From positions 78,375 through 142,374 of the forward strand of contig JAEEQW010000007.1 in the NCBI GenBank assembly GCA_016285515.1: a DNA stretch of 64,000 bases, written 5' to 3'. Position numbers and translations under genes: made by a program. The stretch comes from Bacteroidales bacterium. Its GTDB lineage: Bacteria > Bacteroidota > Bacteroidia > Bacteroidales > BM520. Below the pieces are notes generated by a model, which saw only the letters and a program-made list of their open reading frames with translations, was not told where the DNA came from and searched no databases. Positions 48,998-56,101 of the stretch are shown one piece after another. How positions within the stretch are numbered: the stretch's first letter is position 1; each line of letters opens with the position of its first letter.

Positions 48998-49643
48998 AAT
49001 ATTCCGTCGGGTCGGTAACTCCCGCAATTTCAAACGCTTCGCGCCGCTCCCTGCATGTGCCGCACTTTCCGCAGTGTTTCTCACCGCCTTTATAACAGGA
49101 ATAAGTGTGGGAATAGTCAATTCCAAGCTTTGCACCTATCCTCACGATGTCAGCTTTTGTCATGTCGGTGAATGGTGCATCCAATGAAATATGCTCGTAT
49201 GTGCCGTTTTTTATCGCCTCGCCCATCGCATTTATAAACCCAGGACGACAGTCGGGATAGACAGCATGGTCACCTGTATGGTTAGCAATGCAGACTGTGT
49301 GCAATCCCCTCGTTTCAGCAAGGCCGGCTGCCACTGAAAGCATGATGCCATTGCGGAACGGAACCACCGTCGATTTCTGGTTGTCTTCGTTATAGTTACC
49401 TTCCGGAATCGAATCAGCACCCTGCAAAAGTGATGATGTGAAATAATCCTTCATGAAGTCAAGTCTTATTATAAGATGCTCAACACCAAGTTTATTAGTA
49501 TGCCATCTGGCACATTCTATCTCCCTTACGGAATGGTTGCTTCCATAATCAAAGGTGACAGCAAGAGCTATGCTCTCAATGCGGTGATACAACAGCGTCA
49601 CACTGTCAAGTCCGCCCGACAAAACGATAATACTGTCTCTCAT
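48972..49643 (-). CDS. queC: 7-cyano-7-deazaguanine synthase
   Basis: A 223-residue ATP-dependent enzyme that makes preQ0 from 7-carboxy-7-deazaguanine. It has the PP-loop LSGGLDSVT (8-16) and C-terminal zinc ligands in CYKGGEKHCGKCGTCRERR. Length is normal. It follows queF by nine bases, so preQ0 made here is passed to QueF. The queD and queE genes of the pathway are not in the window. Confidence 0.95.
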   Translation of the reverse strand: MRDSIIVLSGGLDSVTLLYHRIESIALAVTFDYGSNHSVREIECARWHTNKLGVEHLIIRLDFMKDYFTSSLLQGADSIPEGNYNEDNQKSTVVPFRNGIMLSVAAGLAETRGLHTVCIANHTGDHAVYPDCRPGFINAMGEAIKNGTYEHISLDAPFTDMTKADIVRIGAKLGIDYSHTYSCYKGGEKHCGKCGTCRERREAFEIAGVTDPTEYSICRYTDI

Positions 49644-49652
49644 TTTCAGCGG

Positions 49653-50123
49653 TTATTGGTTTCTGAAATTAGCCAACATCCTTTCATGTTGCAGTTGCTT
49701 GTGTTCCTCGTCAGCGTAGCTTGCAAACGGATAAATGGAAATTCCTCCCCTCGGATTGAAAATTCCTATCACCTCCAAGTATCTTGGATTCATCAGCTTC
49801 ACGAGGTCATCCTTGATAATGTTCACACAGTCTTCGTGAAAAGCGCCATGATTACGGAAAGAAAACAGATAAAGTTTCAGACTTTTGCTTTCGACCATCA
49901 GCTCTCTCGGGATGTAGTTTATGATTATCTTGGCGAAGTCAGGCTGTCCGGTTTTAGGGCAAAGCGCAGTGAATTCCGGACAGTTGAAAGTAACAAGGTA
50001 CTCATTGTCCTGATGCTTGTTGACAAAGGTTTCAAGCACACTCGGATTGTATTCGAACTCATACTTGGTCTCCTTGCTGCCAAGCAACGTCACACCGTTT
50101 AATTCTTCTTCTGTTCTGGGCAT
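49653..50123 (-). CDS. queF: NADPH-dependent 7-cyano-7-deazaguanine reductase
   Basis: A 156-residue unimodular QueF reducing preQ0 to preQ1. Catalytic C55 lies in [16 protein letters not shown], with D62 downstream. The E-(S/L)K-S-x-K-LY motif follows as [18 protein letters not shown] and binds NADPH. Length matches the Bacillus type. It is adjacent to queC (nine bases). The preQ1 product is the ligand expected for the possible riboswitch near yhhQ. Confidence 0.95.
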   Translation of the reverse strand: MPRTEEELNGVTLLGSKETKYEFEYNPSVLETFVNKHQDNEYLVTFNCPEFTALCPKTGQPDFAKIIINYIPRELMVESKSLKLYLFSFRNHGAFHEDCVNIIKDDLVKLMNPRYLEVIGIFNPRGGISIYPFASYADEEHKQLQHERMLANFRNQ

Positions 50124-50154
50124 AATTTTAATGTCTTATATTGCAAATGCGGCG

Positions 50155-50163
50155 ACAAAGATA
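50155..50163 (-). promoter_or_regulatory. Possible internal promoter of queF-queC
   Basis: Minus-strand TATCTTTGT about 32 bases before the queF ATG, with TTTG 16 bases upstream (short spacing). The 117-base gap after thpR makes a separate promoter plausible. No preQ1-like fold was seen in this gap. Confidence 0.4.
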
Positions 50164-50240
50164 TAATTTTTTTCCATATCAAACCACTTGTCAATGACCA
50201 TCTGCATGGCTGATATACCACTGATGGGAGACAACATAAA

Positions 50241-50798
50241 CTATAATCTGAATTCATTCAGCACCTTGTAATATGCACCTGTTGGTCGCAGGAAGCTCTG
50301 ATAATATATGATTTTGTCAACATTGACGTGCAGATACGTCTTCTGTTCGATAGTATTGTAAATCCGCTGGAAATAATCTTTGTCATCCAATTTCTTTATG
50401 CGACAGATTGTGATATGCGGCACAAAATGCTGACTGTCACGCATATATCCGAGATTATCGAAAGCATCAAGCACATCATCTTCAAGTTCACCCAGTTCTT
50501 TGGGAGTATTGTTCATACCCAGCCAGAGTACCCGAGGATTATATCTGCTGCCGAAAATGCCCGTATGGTCGAAATCCATGGAAAAGGGTTTATGGCGTGC
50601 GGCGACTTTCTGAACCTGTTCGACTATTTCAGGTATCTCGTCATCGGGTGTGTCGCCGACGAACTTCAGGGTGAGATGTATCTGGTCTGTCCTACACCAG
50701 TTAATCCAATCATGTTGAAGGTTGCTCTGCAAACGTTGCACTAATGCAGGATATTCTGTTCCAGGATTTATCGGTATGGCTAAAAATGTTCGTTTCAT
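50241..50798 (-). CDS. thpR: RNA 2',3'-cyclic phosphodiesterase, LigT/2H family
   Basis: A 185-residue 2H phosphoesterase. The two His motifs are H41-L-T-L and H128-I-T-I, which form the active site opening 2',3'-cyclic phosphates on RNA ends. Length is standard for ThpR. The cellular substrate is not settled in this family. It is upstream of queF-queC on the same strand, separated by 117 bases, and has a well-formed promoter at 50,836-50,866 that abuts the palindromes of the divergent efflux operon. Confidence 0.88.
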   Translation of the reverse strand: MKRTFLAIPINPGTEYPALVQRLQSNLQHDWINWCRTDQIHLTLKFVGDTPDDEIPEIVEQVQKVAARHKPFSMDFDHTGIFGSRYNPRVLWLGMNNTPKELGELEDDVLDAFDNLGYMRDSQHFVPHITICRIKKLDDKDYFQRIYNTIEQKTYLHVNVDKIIYYQSFLRPTGAYYKVLNEFRL

Positions 50799-50835
50799 TT
50801 TATTTGCTTCAATTTTTTTACAAATGTTTCAATTA

Positions 50836-50866
50836 GCAAAAATAACAAAATTGGTTTACTTGCCAA
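50836..50866 (-). promoter_or_regulatory. Bacteroidota-type promoter of thpR
   Basis: Minus-strand TATTTTTGC (50844-50836) with TTG at 50866-50864, 19 bases upstream. Its -33 element directly touches the first palindrome (50867-50885). Confidence 0.65.
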
Positions 50867-50885
50867 GTGTAAAATTATTTTACAC
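50867..50885. promoter_or_regulatory. Palindrome 1 upstream of the efflux operon (candidate activator site)
   Basis: A perfect 9-base inverted repeat with a one-base centre, GTGTAAAATTATTTTACAC. The inner 17 bases have the form TGTAAA-N5-TTTACA shared with palindrome 2. Its centre (50876) is about 109 bases before the start predicted from the sigma-54-like element. Confidence 0.7.
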
Positions 50886-50888
50886 CAC

Positions 50889-50905
50889 TGTAAAGAATCT
50901 TTACA
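50889..50905. promoter_or_regulatory. Palindrome 2 upstream of the efflux operon (candidate activator site)
   Basis: A perfect 8-base inverted repeat with a one-base centre, TGTAAAGAATCTTTACA. Centre 50897 is 21 bases (two helical turns) from palindrome 1. A further half-site TTTTTACA lies at 50907-50914. Confidence 0.7.
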
Positions 50906-50958
50906 CTTTTTACAATGGCTAATTTTATAAAATACTATATATCAATGCTTTACCATTT

Positions 50959-50973
50959 TGGCACAACGATTGT
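50959..50973 (+). promoter_or_regulatory. Candidate sigma-54 promoter of the efflux operon
   Basis: TGGCAC-AACGA-TTGT, i.e. GG at 50960-50961 and GT at 50972-50973 with exactly ten bases between. The consensus TGGCAC-N5-TTGC is matched except that the final C of the -12 GC is T. Expected transcription start is near 50,985, 16 bases before the tolC ATG. No TAnnTTTG element is seen in this gap on the plus strand. Confidence 0.6.
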
Positions 50974-51000
50974 TAGGCTAAATGCATATTTAATACTTAT

Positions 51001-52413
51001 ATGATGAAAGTTAAACATACCTTTTTCATTTCAATGATATTGGGCATAGTGGCTTTGAATCATGTCAAGGCCCAGGACACTGCCACAATGAACCTCAAGG
51101 AATGTATGCGCTATGCCGTGGAGCATTCCACCAAGATACGCATCCAGCAGGCCGACATTCGCGACGCTCAAATCGACCGCCGCGATGCCATTCTCGCCGC
51201 TTTTACTCCGTCTGTGAGCGGCAGCAGTTCCGCCTCTTCCAGTTTTGGACGAAGCCTCGACCCCGAGACGAACACTTATAGTGTCATCACCTCGTTCTAT
51301 AATGGCTATAGTGTCTCGGCAGGAATAGACCTCTTCAACGGATTTCAGGCCGTCAACAACTTGAAAATCACAAAGACGGCACAGGAAATGGGCTTCACGA
51401 GGGAACAGCAGTTGGAAGACCAAATCTGCCTCGCCACGATGGAGGCATACTGCAATGTGTTGTATTACACAGAGATGGAGAAAGCGCTGCAAGCACAAGT
51501 AGCCACAGCGGAGAAGTCCGTGCAACTTGCCACAAAGCAAGAGCAATTGGGCCAGAAATCCCACGCCGATGTGGTGCAGGTACAGAGTGACCTCGTCGAA
51601 AGGCAATACCAACTGACGAATTGCAGCAACCGTCTCAAAGATGCCCTCATCACCCTGAAAGATGTGATGTTTTGGCCTATCGAAACACCTTTGAAAATTG
51701 ACGAATCGTTTTCGCGGCTGTCATACCATGGCAGCCTGATAATCAACGATTCTTTGTCACGGCTGCCATATTATGACAGCCCTACAGACCAAACGGATGC
51801 GGTTTCGTCGTTGGTCAACCGTGCCAAACAGTGGTTACCCGAGGTGTCCTTGGCCGAAGGCACGATGAAAAACGCTCGCCTTGCCCTGAAGACAGCCCGC
51901 TGGCAACTGCTGCCCAGGCTCTACCTTTCTGGCGGCTGGTCGTCGAGTTTCTTCACCTATCCGGGTAGGGAGGGTTATGTGCCCACACCTTTCTTCAACC
52001 AGCTGAAGGACAACGGCGGCGAGTCGGTGGCGCTATCGCTGAGCATTCCCATCTTCGACCGTCTTTCGAGTTATTCCAACATTGCACGTAGGAAAAACGC
52101 CTACGACCGCGCCCAGGCCGACTATGAGCAGACGCTCCAAACGGTGGAGGCCGAGGTGCGTCGTGCCATCGCCGACCGCGACGGTAGCGCCGATGCCCTG
52201 CGTCAAGCTGCCACCCGCGCCGACTTGCAAAGCGAAGCCTATCAACTGAACGGCAAGCGCTTTGAGCAAGGCTTGATTTCGTCCATCGAATACCAAACGG
52301 CTTCAAACACCTACCTCAACGCCCTTGCCGAGTACCTCAACGCACGGCTCCAATACTTTATTAAATGTAGTGTTGTAAAATATTATGGAGGAACATCGTA
52401 TATTAATCAGTAA
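51001..52413 (+). CDS. TolC-family outer-membrane efflux protein
   Basis: A 470-residue protein with a signal peptide (about 1-24, ending VKAQ) and the tandem helical repeats of TolC. N-terminal MNLKECMRYAVEHSTKIRIQQADI is typical of Bacteroidota members. Long coiled-coil helices (about 130-215 and 350-455) form the periplasmic tunnel, with strands between for the outer-membrane barrel. Residues about 239-260 come from two palindromic DNA blocks (51,716-51,781) that look inserted in frame. It should be the exit duct for the adaptor and MacB-like permeases encoded next. Start of an operon behind a sigma-54-like promoter; the adaptor gene follows by 20 bases. Confidence 0.9.
   Translation: MMKVKHTFFISMILGIVALNHVKAQDTATMNLKECMRYAVEHSTKIRIQQADIRDAQIDRRDAILAAFTPSVSGSSSASSSFGRSLDPETNTYSVITSFYNGYSVSAGIDLFNGFQAVNNLKITKTAQEMGFTREQQLEDQICLATMEAYCNVLYYTEMEKALQAQVATAEKSVQLATKQEQLGQKSHADVVQVQSDLVERQYQLTNCSNRLKDALITLKDVMFWPIETPLKIDESFSRLSYHGSLIINDSLSRLPYYDSPTDQTDAVSSLVNRAKQWLPEVSLAEGTMKNARLALKTARWQLLPRLYLSGGWSSSFFTYPGREGYVPTPFFNQLKDNGGESVALSLSIPIFDRLSSYSNIARRKNAYDRAQADYEQTLQTVEAEVRRAIADRDGSADALRQAATRADLQSEAYQLNGKRFEQGLISSIEYQTASNTYLNALAEYLNARLQYFIKCSVVKYYGGTSYINQ
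51716..51781. repeat. Pair of palindromic 21-base blocks inside tolC
   Basis: Block A (51716-51736) and block B (51761-51781) are inverted copies of each other with two mismatches in 21, separated by 24 bases. Each block is itself nearly palindromic: A has arms GGCTGTCAT and ATGGCAGCC, with one mismatch. They therefore also look like imperfect direct repeats and encode the similar peptides RLSYHGS and RLPYYDS. Confidence 0.75.
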
Positions 52414-52433
52414 ACAATTAAACTATCAACAAT

Positions 52434-53705
52434 ATGGAAACCAATACAATGGATCGTAAAATAGAAAAGAAGAAAGGCATAGCCCGCGCTTTTACTAAGA
52501 AAGCCTTGCCATTTTGGGGCGGTGCCTTGCTCCTCGCATTCATCCTCTGGCTCATCTTCAGGGACGATGCCCAGAAACTCCGCATCGATGCTGACAACAT
52601 CACCGTGAGCACCGTCACCCAAGGCGAGTTCAACGACTACATACGCATCAGCGGGCAGGTGGCGCCCATGACGACCATCCAAATCAGCCCCTTGGAGGGC
52701 GGTGTGGTGCAGCAAATCGTCACCGAGGAAGGCAGCCGCGTCAGCGCCGGCGATGTCATTCTCGTCTTGAGTAACGAGAACCTTGACATGCAAATCCTCA
52801 ACTCCGAGGCCGACCTCGCCGAGAAAGAAAACATCCTGCGCAACACCATGATTCAGATGGAGCAGCAAAAATTAAGCGTCGAGCAGGAAAAGCTGCAACT
52901 GCAGATGGAAGTGCAGCGCAACCGACGCACCTACGAGGTGCAGAAGGCACTCTATGATGATGGCCTCATCGCCCGTGAGGATTTCCTGAAAGCCGAGGAA
53001 GACTACCAACTCTCCGCCAACCGCCTCAAACTTGTCAACAACCGCGCCAAGCAGGACAGTCTCTACCGCTCCGTGGAAATCACACAGATGCGCGAGAGCC
53101 TCGACAACATGCGGGTCAACATGCTGATGATCCGCAAGCGCAAGGACAACCTGACCATCAAGGCACCCATCAACGGCGAGTTAGGCTTACTCGATGTCGT
53201 CTTGGGACAGTCGGTGGGTGCGGGTACCAAGATCGGGCAAATCAACAACCTTGACAGCTACAAGATTGAGGCCCAGATCGATGAGCATTACATCGACCGC
53301 GTCACGCCAGGCTTGGAAGCCACCTTTGAACGGCAAAGCGAGCGTTATCAGGCGCAAATCCGCAAGGTGTATCCCGAGGTGCGCGACGGCAAGTTCAAGG
53401 CCGACTTCAAGTTCATGGAGCAGCAGCCCGAGAACATCCGTAGCGGCCAGACCTACTACCTCAACCTCCAACTTGGCCAGCCCGTGGAGGCGGTGCTAAT
53501 CCCTCGTGGCGCCTTCTACCAAAAGACCGGCGGCAAGTGGATCTATGTGCTTTCGAAGGACGGCACCAAAGCCACGCACCGCGATATCCGCATCGGGCGA
53601 CAGAACCCGCAGTATTACGAGGTCATTGAAGGCCTTGAGCCAGGGGAGAAGGTAATCACATCGTCATACGACAACTTTGGAGAAAGCGATGTGTTGGTGT
53701 TTTAA
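52434..53705 (+). CDS. HlyD/MacA-like periplasmic adaptor
   Basis: A 423-residue membrane-fusion protein. A basic N-terminus is followed by one transmembrane helix (about 25-43), a biotinyl-lipoyl-like half (SGQVAPMTTIQISPLEGG), a coiled-coil hairpin (about 115-225), the second lipoyl half (LTIKAPINGELGLLDVVLGQ) and beta-barrel and membrane-proximal domains to the end. It should bridge the MacB-like permeases in the inner membrane to the TolC-like duct. It lies 20 bases after tolC and 28 bases before the first permease. Confidence 0.9.
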   Translation: METNTMDRKIEKKKGIARAFTKKALPFWGGALLLAFILWLIFRDDAQKLRIDADNITVSTVTQGEFNDYIRISGQVAPMTTIQISPLEGGVVQQIVTEEGSRVSAGDVILVLSNENLDMQILNSEADLAEKENILRNTMIQMEQQKLSVEQEKLQLQMEVQRNRRTYEVQKALYDDGLIAREDFLKAEEDYQLSANRLKLVNNRAKQDSLYRSVEITQMRESLDNMRVNMLMIRKRKDNLTIKAPINGELGLLDVVLGQSVGAGTKIGQINNLDSYKIEAQIDEHYIDRVTPGLEATFERQSERYQAQIRKVYPEVRDGKFKADFKFMEQQPENIRSGQTYYLNLQLGQPVEAVLIPRGAFYQKTGGKWIYVLSKDGTKATHRDIRIGRQNPQYYEVIEGLEPGEKVITSSYDNFGESDVLVF

Positions 53706-53733
53706 TTCATCCCATATAAAAACATATAACAAC

Positions 53734-56076
53734 ATGAAATCATACCTAAATTTTTTATCCAGAAACAAACTTTACACCACTATTGAGTTTGTAGGCTTGA
53801 GTGTTGCGCTCGCCTTCGTCATCATCAGCTTCTGCTACGTGGTGCAACAATACTCCGTGACGCGCGAGAACCCCGACCGCGAGCGCATTTATGCCGTGGG
53901 AAGTAACCAAATGACCAACGGTTACGGCATGAAAGACCTTATCGGCGACAAACTGCCCGAAGTGGAAATCGTGACACATTTCTACTACAACAAAGACCAA
54001 ATCCTCAATGTGGGCAACGAGTCCTCCGTCAGCAATTTCCTGTACTGCGACCGCGAGTTTTTCGATTTCTTCCCCGTCAAGTTCAAGGAAGGCAACGCCG
54101 ATGACTTTATTGAAGCCAATGTTGCTTTCATTTCAGAGAAAGTAGCCTCGAAATTGGAAGGCGAAATCATTGGGCAAAAGGTGGTTGCAGGCAAAGACAC
54201 GCTGAACGTGGTCGGCATCATTTCCGACTTGGGCAGTTCGCTGCTGTACGATGCCGATGTCATTGGTAACATTGCAACTTGCAAGCCCATGAAAATTTTC
54301 AAGAAAAACCCGTTTTCATACACAAATTTCATCCATACTTTCCTAAAAGTCAGCCCGAATGCTGACCGTACTAAATTGAACGAAAAAATCACCTGCCTTT
54401 GCAAAGAGGAATATGGCGAGCACTTTGATACTTTCTTTGACGAAAGCGTTGCCATGTTCCGAATGGATGAACTCTTTTTCAACGGTACCGAAACCCACCT
54501 GCACCAAGGCGACCACTCCATGCTGCGCACGGTGGTGATTGTAGGGCTATTGCTGCTTCTTTCGGCACTCATCAACTACATCAACCTAAACGTGGCCCTC
54601 GTGGGAAAACGCGCCAAGGAGATGGCCTCGCGGCGACTACTCGGGGCGCAAAAGTCTGATATTGTATGGAAATTCCTCGGCGAAGCATTTGTCTTTACTT
54701 TGTGCTGCTTTGCCATCGGCTTACTGTTGGCCTACGTCTTGGTGCCTACAGTCAACGATTTGCTTCAGGCCGATGTGGCGGTGCGGATTCCGTTCGCGGC
54801 AGGCTATCTCGTTGCCTATCTGCTGATTGTGGTCGTGGTGGCCTTGCTGGCCGGCATCATGCCTGCCCTCATCGTTTCGCAGGTCAGGCCCATCGACGTG
54901 GTGAAAGGCGCCTTCCGATTCCGCTCCCGCAAAGGGCTGTCGCGCTTCTTCATCGTGTTCCAAAATGCCATCTCCATTGTGCTGATTGCGTTGGTGCTGA
55001 CGATGGAGTTGCAGATGCGCCATCTGGTGGAGCGACCCATCGGATTGCAGACGGACAACCTTTATTTCATCAGTTCGAGGGTGGACAACTCCCCTCAACG
55101 GGAAGCTTTTATCGAAGACCTTCGCGCCTTGCCTTGCGTGAAGGAATTGGCCATGACCACCAATATACCGACCGTTTCAAATATGACGATGCTCATGTCC
55201 AGAAAGGGCGAGACTGTAAATGATGCCCATGTCAATTTCTTTGTATGCGACACGGCAGCCTTCCGGATGATGGACTTTCAGGTGGTCGAGAAGTTCCACG
55301 AACCTGACGAAAGCAGTGGTTGGATGACAGAAAGCACCGTGGTGGGCATGACCGGACTGCCTTACGGTGACTACAACTACGATACGATTATGGTTTGGAT
55401 GCAGGAAAACTTTAAAGGCATAGACATCTGCGGTGTCATCAAGGATTTCAACATGCTCGATGCGCTCCATGCCACCGACGAGGATTATTCCATTGTATTT
55501 AGTGAAGACATGTTTGGCTCGAAACCCGCTCATTTTTTGTTGGACATCATTGGCAACCACGACGAGGCCAAACGTGCCATTGATGCGGCGTACGAAAAAC
55601 ATGCCAAAGAGGCCTTTGGCACCTACAGGAAGCCTGACCACTGCGATTTCGTGAAAAATGTCATCGCGAGGAAATACAACGAGACACGCCGTCAGATGCG
55701 CCTCATCGAAATGATTATGGCCATCTCGGTGCTGCTGTCGCTGCTGGGTTTGGTGGCCATTAGCACGCATTTTGCCTCCGAGCGCGAGAAGACCATCGCC
55801 ATCCGCAAGGTGTTTGGTGGCACGATACAGAGCGAAATCCGCCGCAACTTGAAGGAATACATCATCATGATCCTGATTGCCAATGCCATCGCCATCCCCG
55901 TGGCAGTATGGCTCTGTCATCGCTATCTGGAGGACTTCGCCTATCGCATCGACTTGCACCCGTGGATCTTCGTGGTCACGGTGGCGCTGTCGTTCGTCAT
56001 AGCCATCGGCTCGGTGCTCTGGCAAATCGTATCCGTCGCTCGGGTGAATCCGGTGACGGCGTTGAAAAAAGAGTAA
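53734..56076 (+). CDS. FtsX/MacB-type ABC permease 1 of the export operon
   Basis: A 780-residue Bacteroidota-type permease that carries two permease halves in one chain. The first helix (about 13-35) is followed by a periplasmic MacB-like domain (about 40-265) and an FtsX block of three helices (about 268-400, including NVALVGKRAKEMASRRLLGA). A second helix near residue 415 leads to another periplasmic domain and a second FtsX block (about 660-775, with SEREKTIAIRKVFGG). ATG 53,734 is chosen because the frame upstream overlaps the adaptor gene and the N-terminus then begins KSYLNFLSRNKLYTTIEF, as in relatives. Substrate unknown. It differs clearly from permeases 2 and 3. Confidence 0.88.
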   Translation: MKSYLNFLSRNKLYTTIEFVGLSVALAFVIISFCYVVQQYSVTRENPDRERIYAVGSNQMTNGYGMKDLIGDKLPEVEIVTHFYYNKDQILNVGNESSVSNFLYCDREFFDFFPVKFKEGNADDFIEANVAFISEKVASKLEGEIIGQKVVAGKDTLNVVGIISDLGSSLLYDADVIGNIATCKPMKIFKKNPFSYTNFIHTFLKVSPNADRTKLNEKITCLCKEEYGEHFDTFFDESVAMFRMDELFFNGTETHLHQGDHSMLRTVVIVGLLLLLSALINYINLNVALVGKRAKEMASRRLLGAQKSDIVWKFLGEAFVFTLCCFAIGLLLAYVLVPTVNDLLQADVAVRIPFAAGYLVAYLLIVVVVALLAGIMPALIVSQVRPIDVVKGAFRFRSRKGLSRFFIVFQNAISIVLIALVLTMELQMRHLVERPIGLQTDNLYFISSRVDNSPQREAFIEDLRALPCVKELAMTTNIPTVSNMTMLMSRKGETVNDAHVNFFVCDTAAFRMMDFQVVEKFHEPDESSGWMTESTVVGMTGLPYGDYNYDTIMVWMQENFKGIDICGVIKDFNMLDALHATDEDYSIVFSEDMFGSKPAHFLLDIIGNHDEAKRAIDAAYEKHAKEAFGTYRKPDHCDFVKNVIARKYNETRRQMRLIEMIMAISVLLSLLGLVAISTHFASEREKTIAIRKVFGGTIQSEIRRNLKEYIIMILIANAIAIPVAVWLCHRYLEDFAYRIDLHPWIFVVTVALSFVIAIGSVLWQIVSVARVNPVTALKKE

Positions 56077-56101
56077 TGAATAATTATAAAACTCAACAAA
56101 T

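Noticed and set aside
50124..50240. A preQ1 riboswitch upstream of queF
   Set aside because: Read through for the stem, UAG loop and A-rich CUA tail; none was found together.
54666..55223. A 185-codon frame in another phase within permease 1
   Set aside because: The main frame is continuous and conserved throughout; no sign of a frameshift.
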